Origin: Atopobiaceae bacterium
Lineage (GTDB): Bacteria; Actinomycetota; Coriobacteriia; Coriobacteriales; Atopobiaceae
Assembly (NCBI GenBank): GCA_017460265.1
Contig: JAFUBJ010000516.1
Span: forward strand, 1-12,342
Direction: 5' to 3'
DNA: 12,342 bases
Position 1 is the first letter of the stretch, and the number at the start of each line of letters is the position of its first letter. The position numbers and the translations under genes were made by a program. Below are positions 1-4,949 of this stretch, piece by piece. The notes below the pieces were generated by a model that did not search any database, was not told the DNA's origin, and saw nothing but the letters and a program-made list of their open reading frames with translations.

Positions 1-11
1 ACTGGCACATT

Positions 12-1109
12 GTGACAGAAGTCCCAGGTGCTGCACTTATCCTTACGGCGGTGCTTGCCCTTCCGCTTGTCATTACCGCAGTGAACCTCCTTTCGTTGAA
101 GGAAGGGATGGTGACCCCTGCGTGTCGGCGACTCAACTGGGTGCTCACCGTGCTTGCCGGGGGATTTGACAGCTTTGCATACGCGGCGGTCTGCGATATG
201 ACGACGCTTCCATGGGACGCCCAGCTCTTTAACAGCCAGCTTCACCAGCCCATCTGGGGCGATGCTCTGCCCACGGTGGCCACGCTGATCGCGGTGGGGG
301 TCGTGGGCTTTGTCGTGCTGGCGTGCTTCAAACTGGACAGGCTTTCGCCGCTGGTGATTGTGACATGCATCGCCGCGATGTATGTTTCCGCCGCGACCCT
401 TCTGGTGTTTTCCGTCCAGGTCATGGGCCAGGCGCCCATGCTTGCTCTTCCGCCGTTCAACCTTGTGGTGATGGCGGCCACGCTTGTGCGCGAGAAGGTG
501 CGCGAATGGAACGAGAACCCCGAGCACCAGATAGACCGCTACGGCGGAGAGGGCCTGATGGGCCGCCTGAACGCACGGCTGGCTGACTCCGCGAGCTGGC
601 CGCTTTGGGCCCTGGTGTTTTCGCTTCCACTGCTGGGCGTTGTGCTTGCGGTCCTGGTGCTCTTTGGACAGCGGCCGGACTACGTCGTGCGCGCGTGGAC
701 CGAGACGGCAGACTGGACGCTCTCGACCAAGGAGGCTCCGGTCAACCTTGTCCAAGACGAGCACTATCTGTGCACCGTTGCCGCAAGCGGCGACCCTGAC
801 CTGGTCAAGCCACTGAGGTATGGCGAGCGCCACGGCCACAGGATCGTGGTCAACCGGCAGCTGCTCGTGGCCAACGCCTTCGAGAACGTGCTTGAAGAGA
901 AGACGCCGCGCTTCCACCGGGTTGTCCGCGGCCTCTACGACACGTACGGCTTCCCCGTGGCGGACCTCATCCGTCACAGCCGCCTTGCCTGCGACGTGAC
1001 GTACCTGGTCATGAAGCCGCTGGAATGGCTCTTTCTGCTGGTGCTGTATCTGGTCGATGTCAACCCAGAGAACCGCATCGCCGTGCAGTACCTCCCGCCG
1101 CGCCCCTAA
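12..1109 (+). CDS. Multi-pass membrane protein, DUF6688-like (5' end may lie outside window)
   Basis: Function unknown. The 365-residue frame starts at a GTG only 11 bases into the window. The frame stays open to the left edge, with an ATT codon just before, so the true start may lie upstream. Hydrophobic segments stand at about residues 8-28, 43-61, 85-106, 111-138, 142-156 and 196-218, followed by a soluble stretch (about 220-330) and a last hydrophobic segment near 335-350. The soluble part holds the conserved-looking strings HGHRIVVNRQLLVANAFENV and TPRFHRVVRGLYDTYG and the end VNPENRIAVQYLP. From memory these resemble the DUF6688 family; no search was run. It is likely a cytoplasmic-membrane protein. 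No promoter is visible inside the window. The TAA stop abuts the long palindrome at 1109, which may end its transcript. Reading frame is well supported; the family name is moderate. Confidence 0.8.
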   Translation: MTEVPGAALILTAVLALPLVITAVNLLSLKEGMVTPACRRLNWVLTVLAGGFDSFAYAAVCDMTTLPWDAQLFNSQLHQPIWGDALPTVATLIAVGVVGFVVLACFKLDRLSPLVIVTCIAAMYVSAATLLVFSVQVMGQAPMLALPPFNLVVMAATLVREKVREWNENPEHQIDRYGGEGLMGRLNARLADSASWPLWALVFSLPLLGVVLAVLVLFGQRPDYVVRAWTETADWTLSTKEAPVNLVQDEHYLCTVAASGDPDLVKPLRYGERHGHRIVVNRQLLVANAFENVLEEKTPRFHRVVRGLYDTYGFPVADLIRHSRLACDVTYLVMKPLEWLFLLVLYLVDVNPENRIAVQYLPPRP

Positions 1110-1174
1110 CCGCACGAAGGGGTCCCACCCTTTTGTGCTGTACAACACAAAAGGGTGGGACCCCTTCGTGCGGT
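1109..1174. repeat. 66-bp near-perfect palindrome (REP/BIME-like)
   Basis: Left arm 1109-1137 and right arm 1146-1174 are exact reverse complements over 29 bp. The 8-base centre (1138-1145) is palindromic except for one C/A pair. Each arm also folds alone: outer stem GCAC/GTGC, then AAGGG paired with CCCTT around a 6-base loop. That makes two inverted REP-like units back to back. The first base overlaps the TAA stop of the membrane-protein gene. No T-run follows, so it is not a classic intrinsic terminator, though it could still stop RNA polymerase or protect 3' ends. Arm layout matches the palindromes at 3796 and 4673, and the outer 10 bp match the terminator stem at 7613. Confidence 0.85.
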
Positions 1175-1224
1175 ATTGTATCGGCCGTTTGTCTCGCGCA
1201 CGTTACGCGACGCCCATTTCAGGC

Positions 1225-1241
1225 CACAGCTGTGCTAGAGT
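1225..1241 (+). promoter_or_regulatory. Extended -10 promoter overlapped by a 10-bp palindrome
   Basis: TG (1233-1234), one base, then TAGAGT (1236-1241) form an extended -10 element. No convincing -35 lies 16-18 bp upstream. The perfect palindrome CACAGCTGTG (1225-1234) overlaps the TG of the -10, where a bound repressor would block transcription. Autoregulation by the XRE-cupin protein encoded just downstream is inference. Confidence 0.4.
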
Positions 1242-1274
1242 ATCCCCATCGCATTCGAAGGACAAGGAACCATC

Positions 1275-1871
1275 ATGGAGCCTGCGAACCTGGAAAACCG
1301 CAAAGACGTCGCCAACCGCATCCGCTCTCTGCGTGAGGACAACGACCTCACCATTGAGGACATGGCTGCCGCGACGGGCCGCTCGCCCCAGGAGTACGCC
1401 GCGCGCGAGAGCGGCGACATGGACCTGACCTTTACCTTCGTCTACAAGTGCGCCAAGAAGTTTGGCGTCGACGTGGTCGAGCTGCTCACGGGCGAGAGCC
1501 CGCGCCTCAAGCACTACGAGATCGTCCGTCAGGGCGAAGGCCTGCCGCTTGAGCGCCACACCGACTTCCACTACCTGCACAAGGCGCCGCACTTCAAGAA
1601 CCGCCTGGGCGAGACGTTCCTGGTGGACGTTCCCTATCAGCCCCAGAGCCAAAACGAGCCCATCCACCTCTCCTACCACGAGGGCCAGGAGATGGACTTT
1701 GTCCTCAAGGGTCGCCTGCGCTTCCGCTTCGAAGACCACTTTGAAGAGGTCAGCGCCGGCGACACGCTGTTTTACGATTCCGGCCGCGGCCACGGCATGA
1801 TTGCCATCGGCGGCGAGGACGCGCAGATCCTTGCCGTGGTCTTCGATCCCGAGCGCAAAGAGATTATCTAG
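1275..1871 (+). CDS. XRE-family regulator with C-terminal cupin domain
   Basis: 198-residue cytoplasmic DNA-binding regulator. Residues about 11-70 form an XRE-type helix-turn-helix (IRSLREDNDLTIEDMAAATG, then the recognition-helix region up to VELLTGE). Residues about 128-193 form a small cupin barrel (HEGQEMDFVLKGRLRF, later DSGRGHGMIA and ILAVVF). In this family the cupin is generally thought to sense a small ligand and the HTH to act on nearby genes; the ligand here is unknown. The start is ATG 1275 with AAGGA at 1265-1269. The gene lies 119 bp before an acyl-CoA synthetase gene on the same strand, with a palindromic operator candidate between them, so control of that synthetase is a reasonable inference. 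The protein ends Lys-Glu-Ile-Ile, and a GC hairpin begins on the G of its TAG stop, which mirrors the two leader peptides at 4807 and 10518. Confidence 0.9.
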   Translation: MEPANLENRKDVANRIRSLREDNDLTIEDMAAATGRSPQEYAARESGDMDLTFTFVYKCAKKFGVDVVELLTGESPRLKHYEIVRQGEGLPLERHTDFHYLHKAPHFKNRLGETFLVDVPYQPQSQNEPIHLSYHEGQEMDFVLKGRLRFRFEDHFEEVSAGDTLFYDSGRGHGMIAIGGEDAQILAVVFDPERKEII

Positions 1872-1900
1872 GCATCGCCCGCCTTCCTGCGGACGGTGCC
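1871..1900 (+). promoter_or_regulatory. GC-rich hairpin at the stop of the XRE-cupin gene (attenuator-like)
   Basis: A 12-bp stem runs 1871-1882 against 1889-1900, with one C/A mismatch (1878/1893), one T-G pair and a 6-base loop CTTCCT. It starts on the G of TAG. No T-run follows; instead comes GTTAACCC. Size, position directly at a stop codon, one internal C/A mismatch and a following TAACC match the hairpins at 4857 and 10566. It may act as a weak terminator or attenuator before the acyl-CoA synthetase. Confidence 0.6.
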
Positions 1901-1919
1901 GTTAACCCAATACCTGACC

Positions 1920-1934
1920 TCACGTGTCACGTGA
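1920..1934. promoter_or_regulatory. Palindromic operator candidate TCACGTG-T-CACGTGA
   Basis: A perfect 15-bp palindrome with 7-bp half-sites around one central base, 56 bp upstream of the ATG of the acyl-CoA synthetase. It lies between the XRE-cupin gene and the synthetase, so this regulator is the first candidate to bind it (inference). The repeats at 10332 and 10384, upstream of the paralogous synthetase, also contain doubled ACGTG, but at a different spacing. Confidence 0.5.
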
Positions 1935-1990
1935 TGCTGCGGGCTGGCCTCGCATGCCGCTGACCAATCTCTTTGCAAAGGAAACCACAC

Positions 1991-3784
1991 ATGCGCTATC
2001 TCAGCGAAAACTACCTTTCTGAAAGCCGCGACCGCACGGGCCAGATCGCACACATCTCCCTTCACTATCCCGAGACCTTCAACTGGGCGTACGACGTGGT
2101 GGACGACATTGCCACGGTCGAGCCCAACCGCCCCGCGATGCTGTGGTGCAACCCCGAAGGCGAGGAGCACCGCTTTACCTACGGCGAGATGAAGTACTGG
2201 TCGGACAAGTGCGCAAACTTCCTGGTGGCACAGGGCATTCGCAAGGGCGACGCAGTGCTGGTCATCCTTCGCAGGCACTATCAGTTCTGGATCTGCGCGC
2301 TGGCGCTGCACAAGATTGGCGCGCTCTTGGTGCCCGCCACCTTCATGCTGCGCGAGCACGACCTTGAGTACCGCCTGCAGGCGGCCGGCATCAAGGCTGT
2401 GGTCTGCACGGATGCAGGAGCCATTGCCGACGTCTGCGACACGGTTGCTCCCAACTGTCCGGACCTGCAGGTGAAGATCCTGGTTGCCGCAGGTGGCGCG
2501 GGCCTTGAGGTGAGCGAGCCGAGTTTTGAGCCCAGCCGCCACCGTGCGCTTTCCGGCCCCGAGCACATCTGCGAGCTGACCACCAATCGCGAGGGCTGGG
2601 TTGACTTCAACTCGGGCGTGCGCGCGGCAAGCGACTTCTGGGGACGCATCAGCACAGAGGTGCATGAGCCCATGATCATGTACTTCTCCAGCGGCACCTC
2701 GGGCAACCCCAAGATGGTCCTGCATGACTACACCTATGCGCTGGCCCACACCATTACCGCCAAGCTCTGGCACAACGTGGTGGGTGACGACGGCCTGCAC
2801 TTCACCATCGCCGACACCGGATGGGGCAAGGCCGTGTGGGGCAAGTTCTACGGCCAGTGGACCATGGAGGCGTGCGTCTTCACCTACGACTTTGACCGCT
2901 TCCACGCTGACGACATCCTTTCGCTGATCGACCGCTACGGCGTGACGACGCTCTGTTGCCCGCCGACGATGTATCGCCTGATGATGCAGGCCGACATCAG
3001 CAAGTACCGCCTGAACTCGCTCGTGTACTGCACGACGGCGGGGGAGGCCCTCAACCCCGACCTGTACGACTTCTGGAAGAGCCACACCGGCCTTACCATC
3101 TACGAGGGCTTTGGCCAGACCGAGACGCCGCTCACAGTGGCAAATCTCAACGGATCCAAGCCGCGTCCCGGATCGATGGGAAAGATCGTGCCGCTGTACG
3201 ACATTCGCGTGCTGCGCGACGACGGCACCGAGTGCGAAGACGGTGAGACGGGCGAGATTTGCATTCGCTACCCGGAGGACCACAAACCCGAGGGCATCAT
3301 GATCGGGTACTATCGCAACCCCGAGAAGACCGCCGAGGCCATTCACGACGGCTGGTACCACACGGGCGACACGGCGTGGCGCGACGAGGACAACTACCTG
3401 TGGTACGTGGGCCGCAACGACGACGTGATCAAGAGCTCCGGCTACCGCATTGGGCCGACCGAGATCGAGAGCGTGTTGCTGCAGCATGACGCCGTGCGCG
3501 AGTGCGCTGTCACGGGCGTGCCCGATCCGGTGCGCGGCAAGGCCGTGAAGGCCACCATCGTGCTGGCGCCGGGCTTCGAGGGAACGCCCGAGCTCACCAA
3601 GGAGCTGCAGACCTACGTCAAGCGCGAGACCGCGCCGTACAAGTTCCCGCGCATCATTGACTACGTGGACGAGCTGCCCAAGACCGTCAACGGCAAGATT
3701 CGCCGCGTGGCCATTCGCAAGCGCGACGAGGAGCTGGCGGCAAAGGAAGTTGCCGACCAGGACAAGCGCGACGGCCTGATCTGA
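1991..3784 (+). CDS. AMP-forming acyl-CoA synthetase, MACS/MbcS-like
   Basis: 597-residue adenylate-forming ligase that would activate a carboxylic acid with ATP to an acyl-AMP and then to acyl-CoA in the cytoplasm. Motifs are complete: phosphate loop YFSSGTSGNPK at residues 231-241, YEGFGQTET from 371, GRNDDVIKSSGYRI around 474-487, and the C-terminal catalytic lysine in VNGKIRR (K569). The N-terminal block NWAYDVVDDIA...RPAMLW and the VPATFM motif fit the medium-chain/branched-chain (ACSM, MbcS) branch better than acetyl-CoA synthetases. Exact substrate cannot be read; branched short-chain acids are my inference from leader codons near its relatives. ATG 1991 is preferred over TTG 1973 because AAAGGAAA (1978-1985) is properly placed for it. 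The TGA stop is the first triplet of an inserted palindrome copy. It is clearly paralogous to the ligase at 10656. Confidence 0.9.
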   Translation: MRYLSENYLSESRDRTGQIAHISLHYPETFNWAYDVVDDIATVEPNRPAMLWCNPEGEEHRFTYGEMKYWSDKCANFLVAQGIRKGDAVLVILRRHYQFWICALALHKIGALLVPATFMLREHDLEYRLQAAGIKAVVCTDAGAIADVCDTVAPNCPDLQVKILVAAGGAGLEVSEPSFEPSRHRALSGPEHICELTTNREGWVDFNSGVRAASDFWGRISTEVHEPMIMYFSSGTSGNPKMVLHDYTYALAHTITAKLWHNVVGDDGLHFTIADTGWGKAVWGKFYGQWTMEACVFTYDFDRFHADDILSLIDRYGVTTLCCPPTMYRLMMQADISKYRLNSLVYCTTAGEALNPDLYDFWKSHTGLTIYEGFGQTETPLTVANLNGSKPRPGSMGKIVPLYDIRVLRDDGTECEDGETGEICIRYPEDHKPEGIMIGYYRNPEKTAEAIHDGWYHTGDTAWRDEDNYLWYVGRNDDVIKSSGYRIGPTEIESVLLQHDAVRECAVTGVPDPVRGKAVKATIVLAPGFEGTPELTKELQTYVKRETAPYKFPRIIDYVDELPKTVNGKIRRVAIRKRDEELAAKEVADQDKRDGLI

Positions 3785-3808
3785 CTCGGAAGGGAGACTC
3801 GGAAGGGA
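3783..3808 (+). repeat. 13-bp tandem duplication at the palindrome's left foot
   Basis: GACTCGGAAGGGA occurs at 3783-3795 and again at 3796-3808. The second copy is the true left foot of the palindrome. The first is an extra partial copy and provides the last two bases of the TGA stop of the acyl-CoA synthetase. Confidence 0.85.
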
Positions 3809-3858
3809 TACTCCCCTTTGAGTCAACTTGACTCAAAGGGGAGTATCCCTTCCGAGTC
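3796..3858. repeat. 63-bp perfect palindrome (REP/BIME-like), left of RAYT
   Basis: Arms 3796-3826 and 3828-3858 are exact reverse complements around C3827. Each arm folds by itself: GACTC/GAGTC outer stem, a bulge, then AAGGG paired with CCCTT around ATACTC. So it holds two inverted REP-like hairpins. There is no T-run after it. Confidence 0.9.
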
Positions 3859-3867
3859 ACAGCCTAC

Positions 3868-3894
3868 TTGACATGATGTTAAATGTCATATAAT
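3868..3894 (+). promoter_or_regulatory. Promoter of the RAYT gene with inverted repeat in the spacer
   Basis: TTGACA (3868-3873) and TATAAT (3889-3894) are both exact consensus, though 15 bp apart rather than 17. An inverted repeat TGACAT (3869-3874) / ATGTCA (3883-3888) spans the -35 and spacer and could be a repressor site. The short spacing may keep this otherwise ideal promoter weak. Confidence 0.65.
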
Positions 3895-3926
3895 GGGAGT
3901 TAATAATTCATATTGACTCCCGGAGG
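3895..3926 (+). promoter_or_regulatory. 5' UTR hairpin next to the RAYT ribosome binding site
   Basis: GGGAGT (3895-3900) can pair with ACTCCC (3916-3921). The ribosome binding site GGAGG (3922-3926) follows at once, 5 bases before the ATG. The stem could hinder ribosome loading and limit transposase synthesis (inference). Confidence 0.4.
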
Positions 3927-3931
3927 TTGTC

Positions 3932-4675
3932 ATGCCGCACACTGCGCGCAAGAAAGGAAACTCAGGCTTCTACCACGTAGTGCCCAAAGGGATTGCCGAT
4001 CAGCTGATCTTTGAGAATGATATTGATCGCCGCTACTATCTCAAGCTCCTTCGTGAAGCAATTGAGAGAACCAATCTTCGCGTGCATGCCTACTGCCTCA
4101 TGAGCAACCACGTCCATCTCATCGTCGAGGACGAGGCGGATCAGCTCGCAGCTGCAATGAAGTACGTGCACGAGCGCTACGCCATGATGTTCGCAGAGAA
4201 GATCGGCCGTACTGGAGGCATTTTCCGAAAGCCCTATTGGAGCGAACCCATAGATACGGATGAGCACTTCCTTTGTGCAGTGCGTTACACGCACGCCAAT
4301 CCTGCTGCGGCCGGCATCTGCCGCTCCTCAGAATATGAGTGGAGCAGCGTAAAGGACTACCTAGGCCGACCTGGGATGACAGAGACAAAACTGGTTCTCG
4401 AAATGCTAGGCGGGCGCGACGCTTTCATACGCTTCAGCGCTGCGTGCAACTCTACTGCGTTTCCGTTTTCTGGCAGCAAACTCAAGTCCCATCTCACTGA
4501 CGATGAGGCTCTTCGCATAGCCGTCGATGTGCTTGGTCGAGACGGCGTCAATCTCGCCAGCGCAAACAAGGACCAGGTTGTCACCTCTGTCTCTATGCTC
4601 AAACGTCGTGGCTTCAGCACGCGGCAGGTCTCCCGAATCTGCGGAATCAGCCAGAGCGCCGCTGCAAGGATCTGA
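3932..4675 (+). CDS. REP-associated tyrosine transposase (RAYT, HUH/Y1 family)
   Basis: 247-residue HUH endonuclease-type transposase that would nick single-stranded DNA at REP hairpins through a 5'-phosphotyrosine link. The sequence shows the HUH motif in MSNHVHLIVED (H60, H62), the preceding LRVHAYCLM strand, and the downstream RYTHANPAAAG motif whose Y119 is the likely nucleophile. The N-terminal GFYHVVPKG fits the Y1_Tnp fold. The C-terminal part (about 190-247) adds a helix-turn-helix-like segment (LKRRGFSTRQVSRICGISQS) found in one group of RAYTs. ATG 3932 has GGAGG 5 bases ahead. Base use is less GC-biased than the neighbours. Its TGA stop is the first triplet of the right palindrome. 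The catalytic motifs are intact, so it may be active. E. coli RAYT/TnpA-REP is the best-studied relative by family knowledge. Confidence 0.9.
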   Translation: MPHTARKKGNSGFYHVVPKGIADQLIFENDIDRRYYLKLLREAIERTNLRVHAYCLMSNHVHLIVEDEADQLAAAMKYVHERYAMMFAEKIGRTGGIFRKPYWSEPIDTDEHFLCAVRYTHANPAAAGICRSSEYEWSSVKDYLGRPGMTETKLVLEMLGGRDAFIRFSAACNSTAFPFSGSKLKSHLTDDEALRIAVDVLGRDGVNLASANKDQVVTSVSMLKRRGFSTRQVSRICGISQSAAARI

Positions 4676-4737
4676 CTCGGAAGGGATACTCCCCTTTGAG
4701 TCAAACTGACTCAAAGGGGAGTATCCCTTCCGAGTCA
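4673..4737. repeat. 65-bp palindrome (REP/BIME-like), right of RAYT
   Basis: Arms 4673-4703 and 4707-4737 are exact 31-bp reverse complements around AAC. The arm sequence is the same as in the copy at 3796. TGA at 4673-4675 is both the foot of the palindrome and the stop codon of the transposase gene. Confidence 0.9.
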
Positions 4738-4743
4738 AGGTTT

Positions 4744-4781
4744 CCCTTTCGTGTACACCTTGACAACGCTTGGTGAAAGGG
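4744..4781. promoter_or_regulatory. Inverted repeat CCCTTTC / GAAAGGG upstream of the Leu-leader promoter
   Basis: CCCTTTC (4744-4750) and GAAAGGG (4775-4781) form a 7-bp inverted repeat, with CACC (4756-4759) and GGTG (4772-4775) as a possible inner stem sharing one G. It lies just upstream of the -10 at 4795 and spans an isolated TTGACA (4760). It could be an operator or the 3' hairpin of the transposase transcript; the sequence does not decide. Confidence 0.3.
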
Positions 4782-4791
4782 CGACAACTGG

Positions 4792-4800
4792 TGGTATAAC
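4792..4800 (+). promoter_or_regulatory. Extended -10 promoter of the Leu leader and fusion gene
   Basis: TG at 4792-4793, one base, then TATAAC (4795-4800). The 12-base string GGTGGTATAACG also occurs at the promoter at 10469, ahead of another acyl-CoA ligase, so both may answer to the same sigma factor or regulator. The best -35 is TTGGTG (4770), 19 bp away. Start of transcription is expected near 4807. Confidence 0.6.
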
Positions 4801-4806
4801 GCAAGC

Positions 4807-4857
4807 ATGGAACGATTTGATGCCATAGCGGCTCTGCAGGAGCTTCTGCTTCTTTAG
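4807..4857 (+). CDS. Leader peptide MERFDAIAALQELLLL, 16 aa, ends in four Leu codons
   Basis: A 16-codon frame (CTT CTG CTT CTT before TAG, with one more Leu at codon 10) placed between the promoter and the fusion gene. The A of its ATG is 7 bases after the -10 hexamer, which is where transcription should begin, so the message would be leaderless and no ribosome binding site is expected; leaderless starts are common in actinobacteria. A GC hairpin starts on the G of TAG. A ribosome slowed at the Leu codons would cover the 5' arm of that hairpin, as in branched-chain amino-acid attenuators. The peptide itself probably has no function after synthesis. A similar Val-rich unit stands at 10518. 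The peptide is inferred; no expression evidence exists here. Confidence 0.6.
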   Translation: MERFDAIAALQELLLL

Positions 4858-4884
4858 GCGCTACCGCGCGCAAGCGGCAGCGCC
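4857..4884 (+). promoter_or_regulatory. GC hairpin directly after the Leu leader (attenuator-like)
   Basis: Stem GGCGCT-A-CCGC (4857-4867) pairs with GCGG-C-AGCGCC (4874-4884), with one A/C mismatch and loop GCGCAA. TAGCG at 4826-4830, inside the leader frame, could pair instead with CGCTA at 4859-4863 in the 5' arm. No T-run follows, so plain intrinsic termination is doubtful; Rho-dependent control or masking of the downstream start are other options. CATAACCC follows, as CATAACC does after the Val leader. Confidence 0.55.
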
Positions 4885-4949
4885 CATAACCCTATGTGCA
4901 GGCCGTTTGGCCACTCTTCCCAACACTTCCAAACAAGGGGTACCCCATC

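Larger units (their letters stand above)
3783..4737 (+). mobile_element. RAYT element: transposase gene bracketed by two copies of one palindrome
   Basis: Two copies of the same 63-65 bp palindrome (3796-3858 and 4673-4737), identical in their 30-bp arms, bracket a Y1 transposase gene with its own promoter. The enclosed DNA is visibly richer in A and T than the flanking ligase genes, which suggests acquisition. No target-site duplication is apparent, as expected for HUH single-strand transposases. This is the layout of a REPtron: RAYT plus flanking REP/BIME units. Confidence 0.75.

Noticed and set aside
1109..1174. The long palindromes as ordinary intrinsic terminators
   Set aside because: None is followed by a T-run, and their full symmetry and reuse fit REP/BIME units better, though they may still affect termination.
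1934..1963. 9-codon frame MLRAGLACR before the first ligase as its leader peptide
   Set aside because: No ribosome binding site, no run of regulatory codons, and its ATG overlaps the operator palindrome.
1973..1990. TTG 1973 as start of the first ligase
   Set aside because: The codons from 1973 overlap the AAAGGAAA that serves ATG 1991.
3778..3781. GATC before both element feet as a conserved RAYT recognition tetranucleotide
   Set aside because: Shared only by the two left feet here; the right feet and the 1109 element lack it, so two cases are too few.
1868..3826. 652-codon open frame on the minus strand
   Set aside because: It mirrors the acyl-CoA synthetase gene. Strong third-position G/C removes stops from this antisense frame; its product is low-complexity and shows no family motifs.
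4760..4765. TTGACA as -35 of the Leu-leader promoter
   Set aside because: It is 29 bp from the TATAAC box, too far; no other -10 lies 16-18 bp after it.
4937..4946. Palindrome GGGGTACCCC over the fusion gene's ribosome binding site as a regulatory hairpin
   Set aside because: A 10-bp palindrome with no spacer can form only three pairs in RNA; probably chance.
4896..4949. GTG 4896 as start of the fusion gene
   Set aside because: No ribosome binding site at a proper distance; the barrel fold begins MKLAFSTIG at ATG 4950, which has AAGGGG ahead of it.
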